Shown: positions 1-7,519 of the stretch, in pieces | Position numbering within the stretch: position 1 is the stretch's first letter | Layout of the letters: every line of letters starts with the position of its first letter | From: Deltaproteobacteria bacterium RIFOXYD12_FULL_50_9 | GTDB lineage: Bacteria; Desulfobacterota; Desulfobulbia; Desulfobulbales; CALZHT01 | Reading direction: 5' to 3' | DNA: 14,394 nucleotides | Assembly: GCA_001799225.1 (NCBI GenBank) | Contig: MGTA01000181.1 | Coordinates: 1-14,394 of the forward strand | Notes under the pieces: model-generated | Databases searched by the model: none | Seen by the model: only the letters and a program-made list of their open reading frames with translations | Told to the model about the DNA's origin: nothing | Position numbers and translations under genes: made by a program

Positions 1-4
1 GTTA

Positions 5-53
5 GTTGAAGTTGCCAGCCCGCAGCTAAAAACTGCAACTGCGTAAATTCAAC
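5..53. other. Possible structured RNA or imperfect inverted repeat at the window edge
   Basis: GTTGAA (5-10) is complementary to TTCAAC (48-53), and GTTGC (11-15) to GCAAC (35-39). GCAG (22-25) can also pair with CTGC (33-36), or CGCAG (21-25) with CTGCG (39-43), so alternative folds exclude one another. This is direct complementarity only. I recognise no Rfam-type consensus, and it could simply be the end of a gene lying outside the window. Confidence 0.25.
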
Positions 54-78
54 CAATTACGGTGAAGTTACTTGGAAG

Positions 79-127
79 AAAACGAGATCAACGCATCCTG
101 CTACGAGGATAAGTTATCTCGTTTTTT
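79..127 (+). terminator. Probable rho-independent terminator of an upstream gene
   Basis: A perfect 10-bp outer stem (AAAACGAGAT at 79-88 with ATCTCGTTTT at 116-125) encloses a smaller hairpin (ATCCT 95-99 with AGGAT 106-110). It ends in a run of T from 122 to 128. On the + strand this is a good intrinsic terminator shape for something entering from the left. The following 128-267 is AT-rich and non-coding; it probably holds the promoter of the next gene, but I could not pick a convincing -35/-10 pair. Confidence 0.5.
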
Positions 128-267
128 TATTAAATCCTATGAGTTTGCCTGCTGAATTAGGTTGTTGAATTTTAGTTAGAGTTATTAGGAAACAGCAGTC
201 CAAGGTAGCGTTACATAATAAAATTAATTAGTTGGGAATATCAGGCAAATTGTCAACAGGGGGGGGC

Positions 268-2409
268 ATGTGGAATAAATTGCTACTTGGAGGAATAGTA
301 CTTGTTATTCTGCTGGCTGGACCGGCATGGTCATCCACCGCTCAATCGGATAGTTTTGCTAACTATGCCAAGATTGCCATGCCGTTTCTGGGAGAAGCTG
401 ATTCTGGACTGGATAGCAGGATGATGCGTTTTTCAGCAAGAACCTTTTTTGGTGCAGTACAGGTCGACCAAATCGGTACTATATCTTATGCTTTGCCGTT
501 CTCTGACAGGCAAAGCGGTAAACCAAGGTATCTGGTATTACAGGAAGGACTTGTCAATAAGCAAAACAGTTTAGTGATCGGCGAGGAGAGATCCGCCATT
601 CCGGTTCATAGTTTTTCAGGGCAACACCTACAGCCAGGTGGCAAAGAATCCGCGGTTTTTGAATCGGTGAGCCTTGGGGAGGTCTATACAGGGATCCATG
701 TGTCACTCAAGGCAACCGGTAACAGTGTTGAAAAGATTTTTCGAATTGAACCAGGCGCTAGCTGGAGCAGTATCAGAATAAAGGTTTCGGGCGGACAGGC
801 TATCCGTCTCGGCAAAGGCGGAGAACTTGAGGTTGAAACTGCGATGGGAGCGGTTGCCTTTGCAGCCCCGGTCGCTTTTCAGGAGATGGAAGGGGGGCTG
901 CACCGTTCTGTTGCGGTAAGCTACACGTTGATACACCCCCTTGAGGCCGTATATGGTTTTACCGTTGGCGAGTATGATCCAAACCGTGAGCTTATTATTG
1001 ATCCGATTCTTATGGCTGCCTGTTTTGGCAATGCCGAAGTGCCCAATTTTGATATGCCTTTGACCAGCCTTGGAGTTGATGGAGAAGGCAGTGTTTTTAT
1101 TGCCGGGGTTACGAGTGCAGCAGACTTTCCAGTGACTGCTGGGGCGTTTGGCGGTTCATTTAACGGTGGTAACAGTGACATTTTCGTGGTCAAGCTTGAT
1201 AATAATCTGCAAAAGCTTTTGGCAGCCACATTTATTGGAGGTGAAGGGGGTGAATTGTGCAAAGCTCTGCTGGTGGATCGCCAAGGTTTTGTCTATCTGT
1301 CAGGATCAACCTCCTCAAATTCTTTTCCGGTAACCCCCCGAGCTTTTCAAGCAAAATTATCAGGACTACAGAAAGCTTTTATCCTGAAATTAGACAACAA
1401 TTTAAGTAATCTGCTGGCCTCAAGCCTTTTTGTCGAGGGCATGGCATCTGTGATGACTGCCGGTGGAAATGATGAAATATATATAGGAGGTTCAACTTCC
1501 CAAGAGATCCCGGAATTATCCGTTCGTAATCCTGAGATTTTGGTAACAAAATATCGAGGAGGTGAGTGGGATGGATTTGTGGCTAAAATTGATCATAATC
1601 TCGAACAACTTATGGCTATGACCCTTTTAGGCGGCAAGGGCATGGATGTGGTAACCGCTCTGACAACAGATAAAACCGATGTTGTTTACGTCACTGGATT
1701 TACCAGTTCAACTGATTTTCCGATGAGCAAAGGCGCATATGATACTTCTCATAATGGAGAACAGGATGTCTTTGTCGCTAAGCTTGACGGCAGACTGTTA
1801 AAGCCTCTCGCTGCAACTTATTTAGGCGGAAAAGGGGTAGAAATATCATATGCCATTGTCCTTGATGCCAGCGGTTTCCTTTATGTGGCGGGAAGAACCG
1901 GTTCACGGGATTTCCCGGTATTCGAAAAATCATTTGATTACACCTATAACGGTGGCGAGAGCGATCTTTTTGTCGTTAAATTTAACGCTGACCTAACTTC
2001 TTTGACAGCTTCAACCTTTTTGGGCGGGGTTGGCGATGATCATGTATTCTCTTTGCTCCTGGATCATGAACAGAGAAATTTAATTCTGGTTGGAGATTCG
2101 GATTCAAAGGGTTTTGCTGGGATTATTGGAGCGATTTTTCAAGAAAAAAGCTCTTCTCCTCATGTTTACTCTCTTGTCTTGACCAACGACCTGTATATGC
2201 CCAGAATGTCATTTTTTGGGGGCAGTGCACGGGAGGCATGTCCGGTCGCTGTTCATGGAGATGGGGACAGCATCATTATCGCCGGCAGTACTTCTTCCCG
2301 GGATTTTCCGACCACTCCGGATGGATATAGAACAGCTGCCGGTGCATCTATCTATCAGACCTTTGTGGCAAAAATTGAGGCACTGGCGGATAACAACAGG
2401 ATAAAATAA
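268..2409 (+). CDS. Exported SBBP-repeat beta-propeller protein
   Basis: This is a secreted or cell-surface protein of 713 aa with no recognisable catalytic motif. An N-terminal signal peptide (residues 1 to about 23: short basic start, then a hydrophobic run ending near GPAWSS) is followed by a beta-rich domain (about 30-250) of the kind that often precedes SBBP repeats. From about 255 to the C-terminus there are seven repeat units. Each carries a version of V-Y-V-A-G-x-T-S-S-x-D-F-P, then D-x-F-V-x-K-L-D, then L-G-G, as expected for a seven-bladed propeller; the third unit is degenerate. Start choice: the reading frame is open from a TTG at 232 that lacks a Shine-Dalgarno, whereas the ATG at 268 directly follows an eight-G run and begins the signal peptide. 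The family is structural or adhesive and the ligand is unknown. The next gene, 109 bp downstream, is also exported. Confidence 0.85.
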   Translation: MWNKLLLGGIVLVILLAGPAWSSTAQSDSFANYAKIAMPFLGEADSGLDSRMMRFSARTFFGAVQVDQIGTISYALPFSDRQSGKPRYLVLQEGLVNKQNSLVIGEERSAIPVHSFSGQHLQPGGKESAVFESVSLGEVYTGIHVSLKATGNSVEKIFRIEPGASWSSIRIKVSGGQAIRLGKGGELEVETAMGAVAFAAPVAFQEMEGGLHRSVAVSYTLIHPLEAVYGFTVGEYDPNRELIIDPILMAACFGNAEVPNFDMPLTSLGVDGEGSVFIAGVTSAADFPVTAGAFGGSFNGGNSDIFVVKLDNNLQKLLAATFIGGEGGELCKALLVDRQGFVYLSGSTSSNSFPVTPRAFQAKLSGLQKAFILKLDNNLSNLLASSLFVEGMASVMTAGGNDEIYIGGSTSQEIPELSVRNPEILVTKYRGGEWDGFVAKIDHNLEQLMAMTLLGGKGMDVVTALTTDKTDVVYVTGFTSSTDFPMSKGAYDTSHNGEQDVFVAKLDGRLLKPLAATYLGGKGVEISYAIVLDASGFLYVAGRTGSRDFPVFEKSFDYTYNGGESDLFVVKFNADLTSLTASTFLGGVGDDHVFSLLLDHEQRNLILVGDSDSKGFAGIIGAIFQEKSSSPHVYSLVLTNDLYMPRMSFFGGSAREACPVAVHGDGDSIIIAGSTSSRDFPTTPDGYRTAAGASIYQTFVAKIEALADNNRIK

Positions 2410-2464
2410 CCGGGCTCCTTGTCACTGTGATATCTATATATGGTAATTAAATTTTTAATGATTA

Positions 2465-2494
2465 TTGGCAATTAAAGTATAAATGCATTAAAAT
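2465..2494 (+). promoter_or_regulatory. Candidate sigma-70 promoter
   Basis: TTGGCA (2465-2470) lies 18 bp before TAAAAT (2489-2494). Each hexamer differs from consensus at one position. The pair sits in the AT-rich 109-bp gap after the propeller gene, so it could give the gene at 2519 its own transcription start. It was found by eye; AT-rich DNA gives such matches by chance. Confidence 0.4.
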
Positions 2495-2518
2495 TACTAA
2501 AAACATTAATCAATATTT

Positions 2519-3499
2519 ATGGATTACTTTATGACTATCAGTATTCATGACTTGTTGCGCTCTTTTTTTATCTGGATGTTTTTTGCACGGATCCTTCTGC
2601 TGTTCACGCCGGCGGCAAATGCGATTGAGGCGCCACCCTCACCAGCTGATCTATCTTCTAAGAAGATGCAAATTGTCGCCGAGGGGCAAATGGTTACTCA
2701 GGATTCATTTTCGGAGATTAAGGGCCGGCTGATGATTGAGGGGAAAGCCCCCATGCTTGAAGGGGTCGTAGCCTTTTTTAATGTTTTGACCGCACCGCCT
2801 CCAAATTATGGTCATCTTCGTCGTATTCCTGATATGGTCTCAATTATTGAAAAGGATGGGAATTTTTCGGCACGGTTGCCTGCTGGTAACTACTATCTTG
2901 GTGCTCTTAATCGCAAACCGGATCTTGGCCCTGGACCACCAAGACCTGGGGAGAGTCTCTATTTAGCCATGAACGAAAGCGGCGCTATCAAAGTTGTTGA
3001 TGTTCTGGCCGGCCAGAATAAGGATTTTGGTAATATTGCCATTTACATTTCCAGTTCGTTTAAGGAGTTCGAAGATTCTTTCACTGTAGAAGGGGTGGTG
3101 AGAAGTGAAGATGGAAAACCGGTAAGTGATGCGATGATCATGGTCAAGATTGATCTCAATTCACCTAGACCGGATCTGATCTCGGCTAATATCGGTAACG
3201 ATGGTCACTATCGGATAAAACTTCCGGTTGGGAAAACATATCATTTTATTGCTCGTAAATCCATCGGGCCGGGGAGGCCGAATGCCGGCAGTTATGTAGG
3301 AACCTATAATGGTCCGGTGCCGAATGGTGGAGATGATGCCGGCAAGGGCGCCCTGCCGGCGCCGGTGAGCGGTAAACCAGGGGAGATTATTTCCGGTATT
3401 GATATAACAGTCTTCGAGGTGCCTGATCCTGAAAACATCAAGAAACAGAAGCAAGGGGAAGGCCAAAAACAGCAGTTAGAGGAGAAATCGCTACCCTGA
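2519..3499 (+). CDS. Exported protein with two carboxypeptidase-regulatory-like (Ig-fold) modules
   Basis: The 326-aa protein has an N-terminal hydrophobic segment (about 12-35, ending in an ANA-type signal peptidase site). Two related modules follow (about 66-175 and 187-300). Each starts with a V-x-G-x-V-type strand, reaches a G-N/H-F/Y-x-x-x-L-P-x-G turn, and continues with Y-x-x-x-A-x-x-K/S. This is the pattern of CarboxypepD_reg / prealbumin-like beta-sandwich domains, which are non-catalytic binding or spacer modules. Pro/Gly-rich loops (for example around 134-145 and 250-285) interrupt the sandwiches. The C-terminus (about 303-326) is a Lys/Gln/Glu-rich tail. Neither ATG (2519 nor 2531) has a clear Shine-Dalgarno, so the start is uncertain by four codons. 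The TPR gene starts 22 bp downstream, which suggests co-transcription. The role is unknown; surface or periplasmic binding is inferred. Confidence 0.7.
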   Translation: MDYFMTISIHDLLRSFFIWMFFARILLLFTPAANAIEAPPSPADLSSKKMQIVAEGQMVTQDSFSEIKGRLMIEGKAPMLEGVVAFFNVLTAPPPNYGHLRRIPDMVSIIEKDGNFSARLPAGNYYLGALNRKPDLGPGPPRPGESLYLAMNESGAIKVVDVLAGQNKDFGNIAIYISSSFKEFEDSFTVEGVVRSEDGKPVSDAMIMVKIDLNSPRPDLISANIGNDGHYRIKLPVGKTYHFIARKSIGPGRPNAGSYVGTYNGPVPNGGDDAGKGALPAPVSGKPGEIISGIDITVFEVPDPENIKKQKQGEGQKQQLEEKSLP

Positions 3500-3521
3500 T
3501 CAGGCGTTGCAATGAGATGAA

Positions 3522-4046
3522 ATGGATAAACTTGATAAAATCTCTTTTGTCGTCCTGGTGGTCCTGCTGGTCTGGATTGCAGCTTTAGTTGTCAGGCAAA
3601 TCGAAGCACCGCAACTGGAAAGACAAAAACCGGGAGGTCGGATAGAGAGTGGTATTTATAGTAACCCGGAGTTTGACAAAAAAACAGATACCGCCCGGAA
3701 GCTGCTCGCCGCAGGCAACCTTGAACTGGCGGAACAGCTTGTTAAGGCTCTAAGTGCTGACTTCCCTTACGAAGGCACTCCTCGAGTGTTACTGGCCGAC
3801 CTCTATATCAGAAAGCAAAATCCTGTTGCTGCCATGCTTGAACATAAACGTGGCATCGAACTCAACCCTGATTTTTTAGATAAAAAAACGGCACTGTTCC
3901 AAGGCAAGGTCATTAAGCGCAATTTGGATGATGCCCTGATTGCCATTGAAGAAGCTTTGCAACGGAATCCTGCTGACTCGGTCATGCTTGAGAATAAAAA
4001 AACTTACAATTATCTGAAAAGAAGAATCGCCGGCAGTTGCAACTGA
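3522..4046 (+). CDS. Membrane-anchored TPR protein
   Basis: The 174-aa protein has one N-terminal transmembrane helix (about 8-25, rich in V/L/I) and a short linker. Helical repeats of tetratricopeptide type run from about 53 to 165 (A-R-K-L-L-A-A-G-N-L-E-L-A-E at 58-71; a second unit around L-L-A-D-L-Y; a third ending in A-L-Q-R-N-P). With the helix at the N-terminus, the TPR region most likely faces the periplasm as a protein-docking platform, though a cytoplasmic side cannot be excluded. A GAGATGA stretch just before the ATG serves as a weak Shine-Dalgarno. The gene lies 22 bp after the Ig-fold protein gene and is followed at once by a hairpin with a T-run. The partner is unknown. CcmH/NrfG-like TPR proteins look similar, but no cytochrome-maturation genes are nearby. 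Confidence 0.65.
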   Translation: MDKLDKISFVVLVVLLVWIAALVVRQIEAPQLERQKPGGRIESGIYSNPEFDKKTDTARKLLAAGNLELAEQLVKALSADFPYEGTPRVLLADLYIRKQNPVAAMLEHKRGIELNPDFLDKKTALFQGKVIKRNLDDALIAIEEALQRNPADSVMLENKKTYNYLKRRIAGSCN

Positions 4047-4079
4047 ACACCACTGCTATTGTTCAGTAGTGTTATTTTT
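4046..4079 (+). terminator. Probable intrinsic terminator after the TPR gene
   Basis: AACACCACTG (4046-4055) pairs with CAGTAGTGTT (4064-4073) with a single mismatch around an 8-nt loop. ATTTTTG follows. The hairpin begins on the last base of the TPR stop codon, as many intrinsic terminators do. If it works, it separates the exported-protein genes from the yedE unit or acts as an attenuator. Confidence 0.5.
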
Positions 4080-4093
4080 GAAATGGTAGAGAT

Positions 4094-5197
4094 ATGTATT
4101 GGAAGTTTATAATAATGGGAGCAGTAATTGGAGTAGGGGCAGTACTGCTCTCTTTTTTCGGTAATCCCGCCAATACCGGCATCTGTGTCTCCTGCTTTAT
4201 GGAAAATGTCGCTGGTGCCTTGGGATTTCATAATGATATCCGCATGCAATATATCCGGCCTGAGATTATCGGTTTTGTCCTGGGCTCCTTTGCGTTCTCT
4301 CTGTATCGCAGACAGTTCGTCTCTACTGGTGGCAGCTCACCTTTGCTGCGTTTTCTGGTAGGGGTAGTGCTGATTATCGGTTGCTCTGTTTTTATCGGCT
4401 GTCCTGTTAAGCTTGTTCTGAAAATTGCCGCCGGTGATTATGCAGCCTGTATAGGGTTGGTCGGTCTCTCTATTGGTATCTATATCGGCCTGGAATTCGT
4501 TGAAAATGGTTTCCAGCTCGGAGTTCCCAGAGATCTGCCACTTGCCAATGCCCTGATTATTCCGGCTTTTATGGTGTTTTTATTGGTTGTATCTTTGCTG
4601 CAGCCTGCATTTATTGCTTTTAGTGTCAAGGGTTCCGGCGCTCAGCATGCCCCGCTTATCTGGTCATTGGGTTTAGGTTTGTTGATCGGCGCCTTGGCTC
4701 ATTATACCCAGTTCTGTATTACCGGCGGTATCGCGAGGATTTTCCTCCGGGGGCCCAGAGAGATTATGAATTGCCCACGCTCAACCGGCCTGCTCGTAAG
4801 CATCGGTTCTTTTCTGGGTTTTGCATTGGTGACCAACCTCCTTACCGACCAGTTCCACCCGGGTTTGAGCGGTCAACCCAGTTCGAACGACAGTTATCTC
4901 TGGTCTTTTCTCGGTATGCTGGTGGTTGGTTTTGGTTCAGTCCTGATTCGAGGTTGTCCGCTTCGTCAATTAGTGGCTGCAGGCCAGGGGGATAACGATG
5001 CCGGTGCCGCTGTTTTTGGTATGCTGATGGGCGCTGCACTTGTCAAAAATTGGGATTTGGCCGGCTCTGCGGCCGGTACCCCCCCGGCCGGTCAGATTGC
5101 TGTACTTATCAGTCTTTGTTTATTGTTGGCCATCGGTTTGTTAAACAGAAAGAGAGGATACGGGATTGCACCAGAATACCAGACCGGTTTGGACTAG
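4094..5197 (+). CDS. yedE: YedE-family membrane transporter (putative selenium/sulfur compound)
   Basis: This 367-aa polytopic membrane protein of the YeeE/YedE sulfur-transport superfamily has about nine or ten hydrophobic segments in two related halves. The N-terminal segment with N-x-G-I-C31-V-S-C34-F-M-E-N-V-A-G matches the YedE subgroup linked to selenium metabolism (FdhT/YedE of E. coli is the named relative). The small-residue/Cys motifs that line the path in thiosulfate-transporting YeeE relatives are also present: I-G-C97 with I-G-C103-P-V-K, Q-F-C208-I-T-G-G, N-C227-P-R, and R-G-C288-P-L-R-Q with G-Q-G-D-N-D-A-G. The likely cargo is a reduced selenium or sulfur species; the exact substrate is inferred. 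The ATG at 4094 has only a weak upstream GGTAGAG. The usual partners of this subgroup (selD, yedF/tusA-like) do not appear in this window. The 3' end overlaps the lipoprotein gene by 32 nt. Confidence 0.8.
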   Translation: MYWKFIIMGAVIGVGAVLLSFFGNPANTGICVSCFMENVAGALGFHNDIRMQYIRPEIIGFVLGSFAFSLYRRQFVSTGGSSPLLRFLVGVVLIIGCSVFIGCPVKLVLKIAAGDYAACIGLVGLSIGIYIGLEFVENGFQLGVPRDLPLANALIIPAFMVFLLVVSLLQPAFIAFSVKGSGAQHAPLIWSLGLGLLIGALAHYTQFCITGGIARIFLRGPREIMNCPRSTGLLVSIGSFLGFALVTNLLTDQFHPGLSGQPSSNDSYLWSFLGMLVVGFGSVLIRGCPLRQLVAAGQGDNDAGAAVFGMLMGAALVKNWDLAGSAAGTPPAGQIAVLISLCLLLAIGLLNRKRGYGIAPEYQTGLD

Positions 5198-6152
5198 TTT
5201 CTTTATTTGCTGTGCATTGTTACTTCTAACTGGATGTGGACGGCAACCGGAAATTGAGGTTGGTAAGCAGACCATTGAACGAGACACCACCTGGAGCGGT
5301 ATAATCCTGGTCTCCGGCGATGTTTATGTGCCGCCCGGGGTAACGCTTACCATTGCGCCTGGTACTGTCGTCAAATTTAAACGAATTGACAAAGGGAGTG
5401 ACAGGAACCTTTTTCTGGCGGATTCTCCATATTATCCAGAGGCGGAATTGATTATTCGCGGCAGGCTGCTGGCAAAAGGCACAAGGGACAAGTGGGTGGT
5501 CTTTACCTCTGCGGAACGGGAGGCCCGACCGGCTGACTGGGGCGCCATTAATTTTCTTGGCAGTGCAGGAAGTGTGATTGAGTATGCGAAGATCCTGTGC
5601 GCTTATAACGGGATCCATGCGCACGGTTCATCAATAACCGTTGATCATTGTGAGATTGTCAACAACGGCGTTGGCATCAGTATTAAGAAGGAGGAGGAGA
5701 CCAAGGATGCAGCCTGGTTCGGTAAACAGTCTGATCTGGTTATCACCAATTGCCTTATTACCCGCAATAAAGGTGGGATTGGCTTTAGGAACTCCAAGGC
5801 GATAATCAGAAACAATGAGATCACCGACAATAAGTTTTTTGGCATCTGGCCCAAGGAGGAGTGCGAAGCAATTATCAGCCATAATCGAATCTCCGGCAAC
5901 CTGAAGGGTATCTATCTCTTCCAGGTACGAGGGGTAACAATCGAATATAATAATATTTTTGATAACCGGGAGTACAATCTGGCCATTGCCGAGGCGCAAG
6001 ACTATCCGCTGGTTGCCCGCAATAACTGGTTTGATACCACTAATCCGCAAAAGATTGACGAGTTGATTTTTGATCGTAAGGACGACCCCGGGGTTGCGGA
6101 GATCGTATATATGCCTTTTCTGGAGCAACCGGTGCAACTGGAGAAACGTTGA
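5166..6152 (+). CDS. NosD-like right-handed beta-helix lipoprotein
   Basis: The 328-aa lipoprotein has a basic start, a hydrophobic segment (8-22) and the lipobox L-T-G-C24, so it should be lipid-anchored after export. Residues about 50-72 (V-P-P-G-V-T-L-T-I-A-P-G-T-V-V-K-F) begin the first turns. From about 128 to 290 short repeats with regularly spaced Asn/Ile (I-x-N-N-x-I-x-x-N) describe a parallel beta-helix of NosD/PbH1 type. The C-terminal N-N-W-F-D-T-T-N-P-x-x-I...F-D-R-K-D-D-P is a common end cap in this family. Related proteins bind carbohydrates or metals. No NosZ/NosF/NosY is present, so a denitrification role is not supported. The start is a TTG inside yedE, preceded by AGAGAGG nine or so bases upstream; no in-frame ATG lies near the signal sequence. 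Overlaps with both neighbours argue for coupled translation. Confidence 0.75.
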   Translation: MHQNTRPVWTSFFICCALLLLTGCGRQPEIEVGKQTIERDTTWSGIILVSGDVYVPPGVTLTIAPGTVVKFKRIDKGSDRNLFLADSPYYPEAELIIRGRLLAKGTRDKWVVFTSAEREARPADWGAINFLGSAGSVIEYAKILCAYNGIHAHGSSITVDHCEIVNNGVGISIKKEEETKDAAWFGKQSDLVITNCLITRNKGGIGFRNSKAIIRNNEITDNKFFGIWPKEECEAIISHNRISGNLKGIYLFQVRGVTIEYNNIFDNREYNLAIAEAQDYPLVARNNWFDTTNPQKIDELIFDRKDDPGVAEIVYMPFLEQPVQLEKR

Positions 6153-7441
6153 TGACCTCTGAACGGAAAGTGGTCTGGCTTACCGGATTTTCGCATTTCT
6201 TTACTCATGGTGCAATGACACTGTTACCGGCAGTACTGGTGGTGATTACCGGCGAACAAGGCATAAGTTTTACCGATATCGGTCTGATTGCTACCATAGG
6301 CTATTTTCTGTATGGCTTTGGGGCATTTCCTGCCGGATATCTAGCTGATCGTTTTGGTTCCAAGCGAGTATTGACACTGGGCATACTTGGCATGGCGTTC
6401 TCCTCTTTGCTGGTTGGTTTCTCCACTGGAACCGTTTTTTTTGCTTTGGCGTATGCCTTGCTCGGTATATTTGCGAGTATACACCACCCGGCAGGTCTTT
6501 CACTCATTGCCCGCCGGGTTGAAAAAAAGGGGAAAGCCTTAGGCTTTCATGGTGTCCTTGGCAATATCGGCCTGACAATAAGTCCATTTATCGCCAGCGC
6601 CTCGGTCAAATATTTTGACTCCTGGCGTGCCGCTTATCTGTTGTTCGGCTGTTTCGGTTTGATTCTGTTTGGCTGTATGCGTAGCGCTCGACTTGAACAG
6701 GAAAAGGATCTCTCTTTTCGGGAGATGTGGCACTGGCGGGCTTCTACTGATCGGAGTGCATCAGTAACAGAGAAGATGAGTGCCGTTGACACAACCTCTG
6801 ACTCACAACCCTTGTCGGAACCGGCAATTTTCCCTTTGGTCATGCTGTTGCTGCTTTTGGGTTGTATTCTTTCCGGATTTATCTTCAGAGGCTCACTTAC
6901 CTTTTTCCCGATGCTCTTTCAACAGGATGTTCTGTTTATCAATCAATCTGATCGACCTGTGGTGCTTGCCGGTTATGTGACTACGGCAGTGCTGTCGCTC
7001 GGACTTATCGGTGCCTGGTTCGGTGGTTATCTGAACGACAAGCTGAAAACCCCGGAGATTATGCCGGTGATTATTTTTGTGATTGTTGCGCCGGTTCTCT
7101 ACTATATCGGCCGCTCTACCGATACAAAGTTGCTGGCGACCAGTTGTCTATTCAGCTTGGTTTACTATGCCTGGCAGCCCTCCCAGAACTATCTGATTGC
7201 CAAATACACCAAAAAAGCAAGCCACGGTATGGGCTTCGGGGTCAATTTTTTTCTCTTGTTCGGAGTCGGCTCGTTTGCCACTGCGGCTGGCGGTTATATG
7301 GCCGATTCATATGGGATTGATCGATTTTATGCTGTCATGGCATGGATTGCCTTGGCAGCGCTGTTTACAGCACTTGCCGTACTTGTAGTCCGGCCATATT
7401 ATTTCAAATACTCCTGGAAGGTGGTTCGGGAGAGTTCCTGA
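6152..7441 (+). CDS. MFS transporter, substrate unknown
   Basis: This 429-aa major facilitator superfamily permease has 12 predicted helices. The loop between helices 2 and 3 carries the MFS signature G62-Y-L-A-D-R-F-G-S-K-R (62-72). A hydrophilic central loop (about 185-225) separates the two halves. The N-terminal F-S-H-F-F-T-H-G-x-x-x-L-L-P and the I-H-H-P-A-G segment resemble the fosmidomycin-resistance-like/sugar-phosphate-like branch, but that is only a general similarity. The ATG overlaps the lipoprotein stop in TGATG and has GGAG about ten bases upstream; a TTG one codon earlier is less likely. Cotranslation with yedE and the lipoprotein suggests a shared transport theme, which is inference. 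Confidence 0.8.
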   Translation: MTSERKVVWLTGFSHFFTHGAMTLLPAVLVVITGEQGISFTDIGLIATIGYFLYGFGAFPAGYLADRFGSKRVLTLGILGMAFSSLLVGFSTGTVFFALAYALLGIFASIHHPAGLSLIARRVEKKGKALGFHGVLGNIGLTISPFIASASVKYFDSWRAAYLLFGCFGLILFGCMRSARLEQEKDLSFREMWHWRASTDRSASVTEKMSAVDTTSDSQPLSEPAIFPLVMLLLLLGCILSGFIFRGSLTFFPMLFQQDVLFINQSDRPVVLAGYVTTAVLSLGLIGAWFGGYLNDKLKTPEIMPVIIFVIVAPVLYYIGRSTDTKLLATSCLFSLVYYAWQPSQNYLIAKYTKKASHGMGFGVNFFLLFGVGSFATAAGGYMADSYGIDRFYAVMAWIALAALFTALAVLVVRPYYFKYSWKVVRESS

Positions 7442-7462
7442 TTCCGGTCGGCAGGATTTTTT
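7436..7462 (+). terminator. Weak intrinsic terminator candidate after the MFS gene
   Basis: TCCTG (7436-7440) pairs with CAGGA (7452-7456), with an inner CC/GG pairing. Six T follow (7457-7462). It overlaps the MFS stop codon. The stem is short and carries a bulge, so termination may be partial. Confidence 0.35.
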
Positions 7463-7519
7463 ATCTCAGCTATCTCCGGGGCAATTATATGATGAAATCG
7501 GTTTGAGGTGTTTAGTTCT

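Noticed and set aside
1..60. Integron attC site
   Set aside because: The paired arms read GTT first and AAC last, the reverse of the AAC...GTT order of attC core sites, and there is no cassette array.
232..267. TTG start 12 codons earlier for the propeller protein
   Set aside because: There is no ribosome-binding site, and it would place a non-hydrophobic leader in front of a good signal peptide.
5166..6152. NosD of nitrous oxide reduction
   Set aside because: Only the beta-helix fold is shared. There is no nosZ, nosF, nosY or nosL in the window.
7489..7506. Five-codon reading frame (two ATG, then K-S-V and stop) before the SUMF1 gene
   Set aside because: It is too short to call a leader peptide; no amino-acid bias or attenuator structure accompanies it.
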